A DNA stretch of 64,000 nt from positions 183,540-247,539 of the forward strand of contig CAJNDS010000039.1 in the NCBI GenBank assembly GCA_905221605.1, given 5' to 3'. A program made the translations under genes and the position numbers. Below are positions 1 through 11,195 of the stretch, piece by piece. How positions within the stretch are numbered: position 1 is the first letter of the stretch; each line of letters begins with the position of its first letter. The notes under the pieces were generated by a model, which saw only the letters and a program-made list of their open reading frames with translations, did not search any database and had not been told where the DNA came from. The DNA is from Symbiodinium natans. Lineage: Eukaryota; Sar; Dinophyceae; Suessiales; Symbiodiniaceae.

Positions 1-90
1 CGCCAAACTTTCCCAACTTGAGGTGACAAAGTTATTGGTCACCTTAAGTTGGCCAGCATCTCAACACACTTCGAAATACATCAATACAGC

Positions 91-318
91 TCGACACACA
101 CACACACATCCACAAGCCCGTGCACACACATCCGCACACACACACACACATGCACAAATCATAGCACATCAACACGCATGCCCACACACACATATCCCCC
201 ACCCACGCGCGCACACACACACACCCACACACGCGCACACACACACACCCACACACGCGCACACACACCCACACAGACACAGACACAGACACAGACACAG
301 ACACAGACACAGACACAG
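91..318. repeat. CA-rich microsatellite field
   Basis: Runs of alternating AC interrupted by GC and TC steps, ending in an (ACAGAC)-type hexamer run. Open frames in all directions here are low-complexity His/Thr or Val/Cys/Ser strings produced by the repeat and are not genes. Confidence 0.95.
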
Positions 319-915
319 TGAATTCTTACGCATGTGGGCGTACGATGCTTTATGACATGATGCACGGTCAAGCCGGCTACGCACGCAACCCGCAAAACAA
401 GCGTAAAGAAGCAGTGTTCCATCCAAGTTTGTAGCCTCCAACAGCAGCGACGATGGCAACAGTCCACAGCGAAGATGGTGCATACACACTGCAGGTACAT
501 AATCCGGCGTCCCAGAACGCACCGCTTGCAGCTGTCTTCGTTGGCAGCAGACTTGCAATGGTTCTCCTGCCCCGTGCAACCGAAAAAGCTCTGTGACCAG
601 TGACCCCATGCATCAGGACGTTCCACACACACATATCAAAGCACACATCAACACACGTCAAAATAGACACACACACACACACACGGACTTACTCATGCAC
701 ACACACACACACACAACTGAGCTCACATACACGCACCGGTGCGTTTTTGGCGGGGATTGACCCAATGACTACTACAAAGCACTATATCGTTATGGAGTAC
801 GCCGCTCCACTTCTTCACGTGGCACTCTGCTGGTTCTTCTTGGATGCTGGAACTGCGCAGTCCCGGCTTGTGTTACTGCAAGGTGCTGACCATTGCTGAC
901 CTGTTCTCGTGTCAG
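319..915. other. no supported gene; second CA microsatellite
   Basis: Apart from short (AC)n runs at about 625-713 I see no exon with a convincing residue pattern. Minus-strand open frames are continuations of the microsatellite shadow. Confidence 0.5.
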
Positions 916-1200
916 GCTCCGCGAATGGAACCGGAAGCCGAAACTCTCAACACTATTGCCTTCGAAGAGGCAAACGCGCAAAGCGAATCGAAGCTAGACA
1001 GTCGCAACAAGAATGGCCTCAACTTCTCCCAGCTTACCGGGGTTTGTGTTCGGAATGATCCGGAATGCATCCATTGACATCTGAGAATCTGAGGTCCGAG
1101 GCGTCTGTGGTTGGGGCCTACGACGCCTTTGCACGGGAGTCACGGGAGTTGGAGAAGATTTTGGACTGCGTCAGGCAAAGCCTCCGCGGGGCAGCTTGGG
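916..1200 (+). CDS. two hypothetical exons, unrecognised protein
   Basis: Two pieces look coding. The first follows an acceptor-like CAG at 913-915 and reads APRMEPEAETLNTIAFEEAN and onward to about 1040. The second follows GAG at 1098-1100 and reads ASVVGAYDAFARESRELEKI, continuing as a charged helix with LDCVRQSLRG. Both have mixed charged and hydrophobic composition unlike the surrounding repeats. Intron boundaries between them and the rest of the gene are not determined. I considered a dynein C-terminal helix for the second piece but the match is too weak to name it. Confidence 0.35.
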
Positions 1201-1202
1201 AG

Positions 1203-1345
1203 AGCCAAATGAGCCAAATGAGCCAAATGAGCCAAGGCGGGAGCCAAAAGGGTTGTTGGAGTCCTTGGGAGAGCTCTGAGAGCTCCGAGAGCTCCTGGGA
1301 GAGCTCTGGGGCGCTCTGGGAGCTCTTTGGTGCTTTGGACCGGGA
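1203..1345. repeat. 9-bp tandem repeats
   Basis: Four copies of GAGCCAAAT (1200s) followed by a looser run of GAGAGCTCT-like 9-mers. In the open + frame these give Met-Ser-Gln and Glu-Ser-Ser triplets. The 9-base period keeps frame, which suggests expansion inside or next to coding sequence. Confidence 0.7.
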
Positions 1346-1725
1346 GAAGGGCCGGCTCCGGGGAGTCCTGGAGAGCCTGGGCCCCGTGGGCTTCCATCCC
1401 TTTGCACCTCACTTGCAAGGAGGGGAACTCGGAGAAGGAACGTCAAGATAACCCTGCTGGAATCTTCATCGGAAGCATCCCTCACTTAGCCGACTGACTG
1501 AGAGAGGGATATCGAATTGATGCAGCACAACTTTAAAGACATTTTTTAAACGCCAGAGCAATAAAATGAGTGGTTGGGAACCAGTCGCTTGCCAGCACAA
1601 GTGCTCCGCAAAAATGACCACATCCCAGGTCCAAGTGGGCCTCGCCGAAGTGGTTCAGGTAGGGAAGATGTGGTATGCTCATCGGTCACATAATGTCAGA
1701 CGTATGCATGATTCTGGTCCTGAAG

Positions 1726-3390
1726 GCGAAGCTGAGCAGCAAGCTTGCGTTCGCTAAAGAAGATGTGGTGAAATGGAACTTGCAGCAGGCGTTGGCGTTG
1801 ATCCCTCACTGCCGTACAGCCTTGGCCCGTTCTGTGGCCAGTGCCAGCGCCAGCCGCGCCAGCGCCCCCAGCGCCAGCGCCAACGCTGCTGCTGCCAGCG
1901 AAGCCATCGACGCCGAGGCGAGCGGGATGAGCGGGACGAATGGGAAGTTCCAGGCCTTGTGCCAACTCCTGGCGCGCCTCACAAAGTCGGAGTCTTCGGA
2001 TGCGGAATCCGAAAACAGCTTATGCAGCTTCAAGAAAGACCAGGAAAGGACAATCAAGGACAAGACCTGCTTGAACCGTGACAAGGTTCTTGTCTTCGTG
2101 GAGCGTGTGGCGGTGGCTGGTCCCATGGCACAGCTTCTGGAGACGTCGTTGTGCCTTCCGGTAACACACGCCCCCTGGTCTCCGATCTGCTTGATTCAAT
2201 ATTTTCAATACGTGCAGTGAGTAACTAAGCCGACCAAGTTTCTTACGGTGACACTTCCTGGAAGTTATTCAGACAATCCAAACTCGAGGCAGTTCACAGG
2301 GGTTCAGATAGCTTTGGCTCCCAAACGACGCCGTGCAAGAAAACCGTGAAAACCTTCCCTTTACCAGGAAATAGAATCACTTTCGGGTTGTTCGGTTGTT
2401 CTGTTTTCATATTGACTGAACTGGCCTTATTCACTTCTTAGCTTCTCAACAGCTGATGGTTCTTCACATGTTTTTGAACGTTTCCCAACCGCACGAGTTA
2501 GTACAACAGAGTATCGGTGTGCGTCTTGTAGCCAAGGACGTGGGATCGCTTTGCATACGTCGTACATTCTGGAATGGCTCGTATATATGTAAATATAGGC
2601 GAAAGAACCGAAATCAGCCATGATGTGCATGCAATGTTAACACCTCAACCGTTGCATTAGAAGGGTGTGTCTTGCAAATTGCTCGGGCAGACTTCTGAGA
2701 TTCTTGAGATGCGTGAACAATCAGGTGTGTGGTGTGCAGGGGATGGAGGATGCGACACGGCAACGGAATCTGCAGCGCTTCCGTTCGGAGTGCCAGGTCT
2801 TGGTGGCGACGGCATCCCTTGAGGAAGGCTTGGACGTCCCGGCCTGCCGCTTCGTGATTCGCTATGACTATTTCAGCAGTGCCAAGAGCCATGTTCAAGG
2901 GGCAGGCCGTGCCCGGCATCCCGAAGCAGAGATCTTCTACTTCGATAATGATCCTCTGCTGGAAGAGGAGCGCCGACGTCGCGTGGCAGATGCCTGTGAC
3001 CGTGAGGCGTGTGAGGAGTATGGGACGCCTCCAACTTCGCCTGCGCATGCTGCGGACGCCGAGGGTCCTGCCGAGCTGGCTGCCGGTGCTGCTGAGGGTG
3101 CTGCCGAGGGTGCTGCGAGCGTTGGCCTGCAGCCATCCCAGCCCCAACATGGCACAAGCGACGGAATTGCAGACGCGCAGGGCAGTGGCCATGCCTGGGG
3201 TGAGGAGACGACCTTGTGGGACTACGGCTCGAATAAATCCTTCCGGGGGATGGCCTGTTCCTGCGGTGCCGTGCTCTGCATCCAGAGCCGTGCCTATGGC
3301 CGGGGCCGGAAGAAGAAAGAACGCATCTTCTCCAGGGAAGGCCCTTTCCTCTGTCCACTCTCCGAGAGCGAGCCGCTACAGCAAAAATGA
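1726..3390 (+). CDS. Dicer/RIG-I-type SF2 helicase, C-terminal half
   Basis: Two exons fit one helicase C-terminal (RecA2) domain. Exon 1 (about 1726-2160) carries an Ala/Ser-rich linker, a helix NGKFQALCQLLARL and motif IV as KVLVFVERVAVAGPM. Exon 2 (2740-3390) carries RNLQRFRSECQVLVATASL, then EEGLDVPACRFVIRYD (motif V) and HVQGAGRARHP (motif VI), typical of Dicer, RIG-I and related dsRNA helicases. The intron 2161-2739 starts GTAACA, ends GTGCAG before GGG and is phase 0, giving CLP joined to GMEDATRQRN. After motif VI comes an Ala/Gly-rich spacer and a short Cys-containing segment MACSCGAVLC followed by basic residues, then TGA. The N-terminal ATPase half and any RNase III domains are not in this window, so Dicer versus RIG-I-like cannot be settled; a role in small-RNA or dsRNA handling is inference. 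The start of exon 1 is approximate. Confidence 0.8.
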
Positions 3391-3610
3391 ACATCGGATA
3401 GATTTGGGAGTTGCTAGTGGCTGCTAACGGTTTGCTAACGAGCATGGTGAAGCTGGCTTTTGCTCGACTCGAGCAAGGGGAAAAATGGGGACACAGGGGG
3501 ACACGGAGACACAGCAGCAGCACACAACAACACGCAACAGCACAGTTTGTTTGAGCGGACCAGTACATGTGCCGGTGCCCGTGATGGATGTCCCCAGCGC
3601 GGCTTCATGA

Positions 3611-3793
3611 CCGACGATCGGGCGTCTCAAGTGTTCACTGCTGTTCGCCGCGCTGGTGGCGAGGCTCGTCCTGGTCCGTCCTTCTGCGTGCGAGCTTGTT
3701 TCTCGCAAGTTCATGCAGGAGGCGGAACTGCATCCTTTGCGTGACATCACCAACAAGGAAATTGAAGAGGCATTCATCGTGCGATGCCAATGA
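3611..3793 (+). CDS. hypothetical exon
   Basis: An open stretch of 61 codons ending at TGA 3791-3793. The second half reads ACELVSRKFMQEAELHPLRD and then ITNKEIEEAFIVRCQ, a plausible amphipathic helix. The first half is hydrophobic. No family recognised; it may be part of the neighbouring helicase or dynein gene. The 3794-4289 stretch after it shows nothing I can support. Confidence 0.3.
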   Translation, partial: PTIGRLKCSLLFAALVARLVLVRPSACELVSRKFMQEAELHPLRDITNKEIEEAFIVRCQ

Positions 3794-4289
3794 AGCCATT
3801 CATGCCACACCTGCTTTAGTGTGTGGGCCCTCACTGAACAGTCGAAGCTGGTTTCCGCTCTCTTTGAACGGCCCACGGGTTTTACATGTTGTCAGTAGGT
3901 CCAATAAAGAGGAGGTTATATGAGTGAAGAAGGGACCGACAGGCCCCGCACTTGATTTAAAGGCGCATGGCACGACAGGTTCTTACGACCCCCGGACGGT
4001 TTGACTTAACTGCGGACTCCGCTCTGTCACTCTGGACCCCCAAGCAGTCACAGGGTCCTGAATAGCCCGGCCAACTCGACTTTATAGAAGAGCCCATGAA
4101 TGCGTGTCGCAATAAAAACCTGCAAAGCTGATTCTTCGGGGTGCTCAATATTGTTCAATGCGAGGTGAAGCAGCTGAAGCACCCTCCTCGTGAAGTCGCG
4201 AGGCGAGAAATACGAGAGTAATGGGAATCTCTGCAGCGGTGCGGCTGTCATTGCTTAAAGGCTTAAAGCAATTGCTTATGATGCTGCAG

Positions 4290-4724
4290 GGTCATGGAAG
4301 TCGTCCACCTTCTGCTGTCAATGGCGCTTCCACCATCCCTGGACTGGGGCGACGTTCTCCGCACCATCGTCCGTGTGGACTTTCTGAAGCGTGCTCGCAG
4401 CATTGATCTGGATGCTGTGCTGGAGCAGCCACGACTCATCGACTACATTTGCCGAAGGCTCGCCTTTTCTGGGATCTCTTCCATTGCAGTCCGATGTAGT
4501 TGGCGAGAGTCCCTCGGGCGGTTGAGAGTTTGTTTCTGAACGTGTGCCTTGCTGGTGGTTGAGGTTTGCGGTTTTCGGGAGCGAATGCTTGTATGCAGAA
4601 TTGCGCCCAACAACGCTGAGGCCGGGACTTGCTGTGTCACGCAGGTACTTCACCGGAAGTGAGCCTTTGACCCCCGATCGTGTGCGGTGGGCAAGCAAAG
4701 CTGTCGTCGCTTTCTTTGGGCGGC
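4290..4724 (+). CDS. dynein heavy chain, stalk exit segment (two exons)
   Basis: Exon 4290-4457 follows CTGCAG and reads VMEVVHLLLSMALPPSLDWG then DVLRTIVRVDFLKRARSIDL; this matches the dynein heavy chain pattern just after the microtubule-binding tip (VM-AV-LL, P-W, FL--L--DLD-I). Exon 4645 to about 4722 reads YFTGSEPLTPDRVRWASKAV, the known continuation (F-PE-V---SKA). Joining across intron 4458-4644, which starts GC and ends GCAG, is phase-consistent (AG plus G makes Arg) and restores DYICRR-YFTGSEPL. The motor would act on microtubules in the flagella or cytoplasm. Only this fragment is recognisable, so it is either part of a gene with very long introns or a relic. Confidence 0.6.
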
Positions 4725-5301
4725 TCGCCATCATTGCATGCTCATCGTTTCTTATGTCTGGTCGCTGTGCTGTGTCAGCAGCAGTTTTGATTTCTGATGC
4801 TCTTGCGATTCTTAATTGCTCGCAAGGTGGACGGTTGCCATTATAGCTGGCATACTCCCAGCTTTCCCGACCAAGGCATGGATGGGCATGCAACCCTGAA
4901 GGCACGATGAAACATGCACTGTGCTAGGTGGGTGGCGAGGAATCGCGGCGACGGATCTTTCTGCTGGATCAGGAGATGGTGAGAATTGGTGAGATAATCT
5001 CATCCTCTTGTCTGTCTGCACATTTGGGTTCACAGAGACATCTTCTCCCACGGTTGTAAGTGCGTGGCACCCAGTATTTGCTAGACCTTACCCGGTCTTG
5101 CCACCCAAAGGGCGGGTCTGATGAAGGTGGCCGAAACCCTAATCTCTGGACGGCATACATGGCCGCCTCTTCTTCGGGTGATCAGGAAGTTGTTTGGGGA
5201 GGGTTCGCGACACTGCGCCGCGCCTGCTAGATTTAGGACAAGTTGTCAACAAAAAACTACTTGACGAGTAAACGGGGGGGCCCGCCTTGCCTGCACGCCA
5301 G
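4725..5301. other. no supported gene
   Basis: Open frames here are short and lack a convincing residue pattern. It is probably intron or intergenic sequence between the dynein fragment and the coiled-coil/SPRY gene. Confidence 0.4.
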
Positions 5302-6230
5302 GAGCTGCGCGAGGGACGCCGCAGGGAGTCTGAAGAGCGGCGAAAGGAGGTCGAAGAGGACCAGCGCAGTCATTTGCAAAATCTAAGCAAATGCCAAATC
5401 GAAAAGCTTAATATACGAGCAAAGACATCAGCACTCAAGGAGGCAGTGCCTGCGTTGATGTCTCAAAGGGGGAGAGCATCAGACAAGTAGACTTCTGTCA
5501 TGTTCTGTCCATTTCCGTGACGTATTCAAGACTGAGAGATGATGAGTTGAACGGCAAGTCCCAAGCAGTCCCGGCTGCCAATGCGAAGTCGTGGATCACG
5601 CGGGATATCAATGGATCATAGCTGTGCGAAAATCTTTGGATCGCCACCTTTCCCGGATCGGAGCCTTCTGTCGTCCTTCTGATACGCCGCTGTTTCTCGT
5701 AGAACACATCGGCTAAGCCAGCTAAGCCTTGCGTCAGCCCACCACATCCTGCGCTTGGCGACAGCAGTAGGGCACGAGTCAGGAGAAGCAAAAGCAAGTC
5801 GAAAGGCAGCTCAAGGTGGCGGTGATTCTCAACCGGCCATGCTGTGTGCCGTCGGCAGTGCTTTCAGGTGCTTGAGAAGAACCGAGAAGACCAGGAACGG
5901 CAGCGCCGCCAACAGCAGCAGGAACAAGAGCAACTGCAGCTTGCTGCTAAGCTCCAGGCTGCAGAAGCTGCAGAAGCCGTCACGAGAAAAGCAGAGGCGG
6001 AAAAGATGCGACAGCAGCAGCTACGCCAGCAGCTAGAGCAAGACCAGCAGAAGGCCGACTGCTGGAAAGTTGTGAGAGTTTTGCAGAGTGTTCCAAGATC
6101 TTTTCCCCAAGTTTCTCTCAGAGATGTGTTGTCTGTGTTGTCAGGCCTTTGAGCAGCACCGAAGAGCTGCCGCCAAGCAGAAGAAGCTCGAAGCAAAAAT
6201 CAGGCTGCGAACATGCGCAAGAATGCACGA
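5302..6230 (+). CDS. coiled-coil exons, first part of coiled-coil/SPRY gene
   Basis: Exon about 5302-5460 (after GCCAG) reads ELREGRRRESEERRKEVEED, a charged coil. Exon 5868-6053 (after TTTCAG) reads VLEKNREDQERQRRQQQQEQ and continues Gln/Glu/Ala-rich for 62 codons. Exon from 6145 reads AFEQHRRAAAKQKKLEAKI. The intron 6054-6144 starts GCCGAC, ends GTCAG and both edges read AG|GCC; the join is phase 0 and keeps the heptad pattern. The coils probably form a long helix that places the SPRY domain encoded downstream. No N-terminal start codon can be assigned. Confidence 0.6.
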
Positions 6231-6482
6231 AAACGCCCACGCTTTCATGCCGACTGGCTGTTTCCGTGGCGTTCTCAGTTCTCTAAGACTCTAAGCTGAC
6301 CGAGGCGCAAAAAACGCCGTGCGCTTGGTTTAGATGCTGAGGATTCCGGCTCAGAAGCCGCTCACTGAGTGGGGCCCACTGAGCTAGGATGGCAAGATGC
6401 CGCAATTGAAAGTCTTTGCCAACCTGCGCGTCTCGACTTGCATGCACAGCACAGATTTGACTTTGCAGTGCAACTTGTTTAG

Positions 6483-7650
6483 GCGGAGCGGCAGCGTGGA
6501 ACTTGGAACATCAACAATCCAGATATCCGATTCATGTCCATAGAAGGCTTGAGTTAAGGGCTGGGCGAACGCCCATTCTTCGACATGGAAAGCACATTGC
6601 CCGTTGACGGAGGTGCTGAAATTACATTCCTATCTGACGAGTTCGCTGACCACTGTACGGCCGTGTCTTGCCGACCTATTCACTACGGCCAGCACTTCTT
6701 CGAGTTCATCATTCATAGTTTCAGCAACTCGTCGGCAGAATCTGTGCTTGCTCAGCTGCTCAGCTGCTGGCCGATATCAGAGTCGAGTCGAGTCTTGCAG
6801 GTGACCAGCTGCGATGTGGTGTGACCACTGATTCCGTGCAGGTGCGCACCATGGCGGGGAGACAGTGACAGGTAAAAGTTGACATCACGTTGACATGCTG
6901 TGCGCTGCAACACATGTGCTGATCTGCTCGGAGGCTGGTGCACTGGTGGCGGGCCACAACCTGCGTGGCTGGTGTTGCCATGTTGCATTCAATGTAACAG
7001 TCCAGCAATTGGCACATCCAGCATTCCATTTGCGCACATGGGCGCCGCATACTCAGGCACAGTGAGTTGCAGCATAAAGTGAGCCAAGAGCACATCTCTT
7101 GATGTGAGCTGATGTCCAGGCCCAGGTCGGTGCTACTCTGTGCTGCCCAAACAGGTTACAATAGCGGACGACGAAATCCACAGCTACGGGGTATGCCGGC
7201 TGGCTTGCAAGTCAATGGCAAGGCAGGGGGCTTCAGTGCTGCACTGAAGCCCAGGCAGTATGAGCAGCGCAGTTGTAAGTGGAGGTCGTCCAAGACTTTG
7301 GCAGCATCGAAAACGGCGCACCGGCCCGGTGATGTCGTGCACACGCCTTGTGGACTTCAAAAGGGATGTGAGGCATATACTGCATATACATGTTGAGGTG
7401 ACGCCATCGGTGTGCTGTTGGATGCGGACCTCAAATCGCATACAGCGCTACACAGATGCGAGTACTTCTCCAAGCGCGCACGTGAATGGAATTGTTTGGA
7501 ATTGTTTGGAATGCATGAGAAGAGAAATTTCAGAAATGGCCAAGGGGCTCCCTTTTTTGCATTCTGCAGCGCAGGACCGGTGGTCGATTGCATTTTTGAA
7601 GAACCGGGTGCTGGAGGGCAGCTGTGCGATGACTTGCCACATGCGCGAGC
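6483..7650 (+). CDS. SPRY-domain exons of the same gene
   Basis: Exon 6483-6546 (after TTTAG) reads AERQRGTWNINNPDIRFMSI. Its donor is GC in phase 1 and joins 6613 (after GGAG), giving EGAEITFLSDEFADHC and then RPIHYGQHFFEFIIH, the pis-G-HYFEf signature that opens a SPRY fold. Exon from 7398 (after TTGAG) reads GDAIGVLLDADL, the classic GDVIGVLLD strand, and exon from 7575 (after GCGCAG) reads DRWSIAFLKNRVLEGSCAM, matching the next SPRY strands (I-F-NG--LG-A). A middle exon near 7156 (VTIADDEIHSYGVCRL) may also belong. SPRY domains bind protein partners; the target is unknown. Several donors remain unplaced. Confidence 0.65.
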
Positions 7651-7734
7651 CGCCTCCGAGACCAAACAGGAAAGCATGTTTTAGCTTTTTGCAATGCTTC
7701 TCTCGGCAGTATGTCAAACTGTTGTCCTTTTCAG

Positions 7735-9058
7735 CTCAGAAAGTTCATCGAACACCCCATGCAACCAAGGTTGTACTTACTGTTGCACATGGATGCTGCA
7801 GGTGACCATGTGGAACTGCGTCATGTCGCCCTACAAGAAGCTCCTGCGGATGCCGTTGCTGAACTTGAGTCCTACTCCCCTCCCTCTTGGCAGACCTTGA
7901 CCAGTGACTGCTCTGATTGCTCAAGCGTGACCAGTGGTGAGGGCGAGCACGCTGAAACAGTCCGATGTTCAAGTTCCCCAACAAGTCCCGCATCGCAGTC
8001 TTCACGCCGCCCACCATTCTCTGCCAAATCCGACGTAGACAATCTGGCCGATTTGCCCCCTGTAGCAAAGCCGACATCGGCAGCGCCACGAGATCACATC
8101 GGCAAAAGCCTCCGAGCGAAGGCAGAGCAACCAAGACCAGCCTCCGGCGACATTTCGAGGTCACTGCGTGCGGCTGGGGCACTTCTGGCACGCAAACCTT
8201 CCGAGAGAGATGTCGAGAGAGAGGCCCAGGATGCACACACACCGCATGGGCCGCAGGGGCCGCAGGGGCCGCAGGGGCCGCAGGGGCCGCAGGGGCGAGG
8301 ATCCCCCAGACTCGAGCAGCAAGAGGGCTCCGTGGGGTTGAAAGCCCGCTTGAAAGAGTTGAAGGAATGTTTTGATGAGGGCTTGCTGACCCAGGAGGAG
8401 TTCCAAGAGGACTTTCTGAATCAAGCTTTTGCCAGTTGGAGGGCACTCACTAAGAACTGCCATGGCACTTGCCGTTGCACTTTCCATGCGCCTGCAGGAG
8501 AAAAGCTTCCTCCTGAGAGCATTACGGCCAAAGTTCGCCACATTCTCCGAGCAGTCAGCAGAGATGGCAGAGACCCCTTCTGGCACATCCGGCACTCCTG
8601 TTTCGGCTTCTCCCTCGGCTTCAGTTCCGGCTTCAGTTCCGGCCTCCCGGAAGATTGGCACCATGGGCACCATGGGCACCATGGGCACCATGGGCACCAT
8701 GGGCACCGGCAAACGCGTGGGAGGCAGCGCGGGGAGCACCCGCAAAGAGCGGGGAGAGGATGCAGAGGCCGAGCTCGGTGCCTTCGGGGCCGGGGCTCTG
8801 GGTGATGTTTCCCCCAATGCAAGCTCGCCCAGCAGGGACTTCCCAACGGCCCCTCTAGGACCAGGGTTCGCGGCACTGCTCGACCACTGCGCGGCCAGCT
8901 TCAATGACCAACAAAACTCATTGAGAGATTGCGGGGAGCCGTGTTTTATACCTGTTGCGGGTAAGGAGTTGGCCTACTGTGTAAAATGCTCCCTCGACAA
9001 TTTGTCAAAGCTGCTGCTTGGCTGTGCCCTTACAAGGGGGACCTATCAGGAAAAATGA
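7735..9058 (+). CDS. C-terminal part of the SPRY gene: last SPRY strand plus disordered tail
   Basis: The exon from 7735 (after TTTCAG) reads [20 protein letters not shown] then [14 protein letters not shown], which fits the closing SPRY strands. It runs on as Ser/Pro/Glu-rich sequence, five GPQ triplets, and a helix [20 protein letters not shown] resembling the short SHOCT type of C-terminal motif. The frame stays open to 8805, but from about 8500 another + frame looks better ([23 protein letters not shown] repeats, then a Cys-containing end at 9058), so a frame-changing intron near 8440-8500 is likely. Which stop is used is unresolved. Confidence 0.5.
8248..8294. repeat. GGGCCGCAG 9-mer, five copies
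   Basis: Perfect 9-base tandem repeat encoding Gly-Pro-Gln in the open + frame, inside the disordered tail. Confidence 0.95.
8658..8708. repeat. GGCACCATG 9-mer, five to six copies
   Basis: Perfect 9-base tandem repeat encoding Gly-Thr-Met in one + frame and His-His-Gly in another. Its period also preserves frame. Confidence 0.95.
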
Positions 9059-9059
9059 C

Positions 9060-9560
9060 TCCCCAGCAACGAAACAGATCCGAGCAAACAGACTTCTGCA
9101 ACCTGCTCCAGGCACTCGTAGCATCGTAGTTTACACTTTGCCTGATGCCTCATGCCCCATGGCGCCAATGTCTGTGCTCGGCCGCGTGGGTCCGGCAAGA
9201 ACCTGGCAGAGGCCCAGTGGCCGCCTGCCGGTAGGTCTGCAGAGTCTGCAGCGCAGCCGGAAAGTTTATCAGCCACGCAGCCAGGACAGCAACTTGCGCC
9301 GCTTTTGCAGCATATCAGTCGTAGCGGAGCGCTTGCAAGGAGTGCTTCGTGAAATGCGGCCAACGCTTGTCAAGTGCATCTTGTTTGTTGGCAACAGCTA
9401 GTTTCCTCGCTGGGCGCTGAGTGCCGCATACATGGTTAACCATATATGCATTTGATGCATTTGCCTTCGGGCAGAGTTCTCCCGGAGCGGAGAGGTAGCA
9501 CCACGGGCCTGCAGAGGCAGAGGCATTGGCACACAACATCACTCACAGAGTAACTAACAG
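9060..9560. other. weakly coding stretch, no gene called
   Basis: A + frame open at 9152-9352 reads SGKNLAEAQWPPAGRSAESA and similar Ala/Ser/Pro-rich sequence. Composition is compatible with an exon but there is no motif and no clear splice pair. Confidence 0.3.
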
Positions 9561-9689
9561 CGTGCTACCTTTTAAAGGCTTTTGGTTAAGTGTTGCTGCA
9601 TGAGGAATGCTTTTTTTGGCGCGTCCCCGCCAGGCTGGCGAGGCTGGCGATGTCGGAGCTCCATGAGCGGCCAGCGCGATCGGGAGGCC

Positions 9690-9748
9690 CGGGTGGGGGG
9701 GGCAGGGGGGGGGCAGGGGGGGGGGCAGGGGGGGGGGGCAGGGGGGGC
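9690..9748. repeat. G-run cluster, potential G-quadruplex
   Basis: Seven or more runs of 5-10 G separated by single CA or T steps on the + strand. All open frames through it are poly-Gly or Gly-Arg artefacts. Confidence 0.85.
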
Positions 9749-10548
9749 ACCTCAGGCACCTCAGTCAGCGTTCTCTCATCTGCACGGGTTGCCTTCGCAG
9801 GTGCCTCCGCCCAATCGTTGGGCCACCGGCGCCCCGATCACGCCACCGCCTTGTGCTGCACTTTGCCTTGCTCCCCGTTTGGTGTCCCACTTAAGTGTAT
9901 TCCAAGAGCACACAGCTGTCACAGCGCCCAGGACCCCAGCCAGCTCCACGATCACGCTGCGGCTTTTTCCTTACTTGCGGTTAGCTCGGGGATTGGTATG
10001 CCGCATGCTTCTGTACAGTGAGCTCCACTTTAGCTTCCGGCCTGTGAGTCTGGCCTGTGAGCTCTTCAAGACACATTGACATTAGGAGCCGCTGCTGTTC
10101 GGCAGCCACGGTGTAGTTTCATGTTTCATGAGTCGTCGTTTGTCGGTCGCTTTTGTGTTGAACAAGTGTAGAAGAAATCGAAGCCACCAGCTTCAGCTTG
10201 CACCCAGACCAGACATGCGGATCGACGAGGTCATCAGGATCCTGCTTCGTGGCATTCTCGGCTTAGGACATGACTCATATGACTCAATATGACAGCATCG
10301 TGTGCATCCACTCGAGGCTCCAACGCGGTTTGCGTCGGTGATGCGTCCGACGGCGTCTTCTTCGTGAAGGCCGGCCATCCTCGGACAACCCGTGGGAAAC
10401 AGACCTCGCAGACCTCACGAATCTTATGCGATCGGGACATCACGACGGTGGTTGCCCTAGTGAGGACGCCCAGGCAAGGCGAAGGAGAGGTTTGACTGGC
10501 AGCCCTTGGGCAAGTTGCACCGGATAAGTCGCGCGCATCGGGACAGCA
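9749..10548. other. no supported gene
   Basis: Only short open stretches, for example MRIDEVIRILLRGILG at about 10215. Splice sites and families cannot be assigned. Confidence 0.35.
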
Positions 10549-11195
10549 TTGTTGCGGCGACTTGCCTTCAACATCTACAAACTGCCTCCTGCCAGTTTAA
10601 ATGCTTTTGGAAGCCTAAAGCACCTTCTGTTCCCTGGCGAAAGGTTGCCCAAGATGATGAGGCAGAGGTGCGGTCATCAAGTATTTCATGATGACTTGCG
10701 GCTTTGTGCCATGTCTTTCCAGGACGAAGGCCTTGCATGCATCTCGTTGGCCGACCTCCTGGATGTGCGCAGTCTCAGTCGCATCTGCGGGTGGGAGCTA
10801 CCTACTGCCACAGTGGAGATTTCGTCTTCATTTGTGGGGAATCGAGATCGTGCCCACTCGATACATAGAGAATCCCTGCTTATGAGAGGGCAACCTACTT
10901 CGTGGATATTGGGGATGTGGAACCCCAGTGCAAAGGGGCCGGTATGCAGATCAGGAGATCAGGAGCTCCCCCCAAAATAGCAAGAAATACACAATTCTCG
11001 GTTCCCGATGCAGAGGGGGAAGTCCTCTTTCGTGCCTTTCTGAAGTTCCACCTGGCATGTCATCAATGCAGTAGGGGGGAAAACAGGCACCTCACACATG
11101 AATTGAATAAAGGACCTTTGACATACTTCGCCAGGCCCCAAGGCAGCTCCCGCTTGACTGCCTACTGGGTCTCGGGAACAAGGTACGGAGAGTGA
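10549..11195 (+). CDS. hypothetical exons, unrecognised protein
   Basis: Several + strand pieces have protein-like composition: NIYKLPPASLNAFGSLKHLL and FPGERLPKMM (10560-10670); QWRFRLHLWGIEIVPTRYIE (about 10805-10880, a different frame); YFVDIGDVEPQCKGAGMQI (about 10895-10960); and FSVPDAEGEVLFRAFLKFHL (about 10997-11055). Changes of frame between pieces imply introns or indels. Trp/Phe/Tyr-rich strands suggest a globular fold, but I do not recognise the family. Confidence 0.35.

Noticed and set aside
44-632. Frames on both strands through CA repeats
   Set aside because: Low-complexity His/Thr or Val/Cys strings.
916-1195. Dynein C-terminal helix
   Set aside because: The SRELEKILDCVRQSL pattern is only loosely similar and would be out of order relative to the stalk exons at 4.3 kb.
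8161-8904. Minus-strand 247-codon frame
   Set aside because: Antisense to the SPRY gene tail and built largely from the 9-base repeats.
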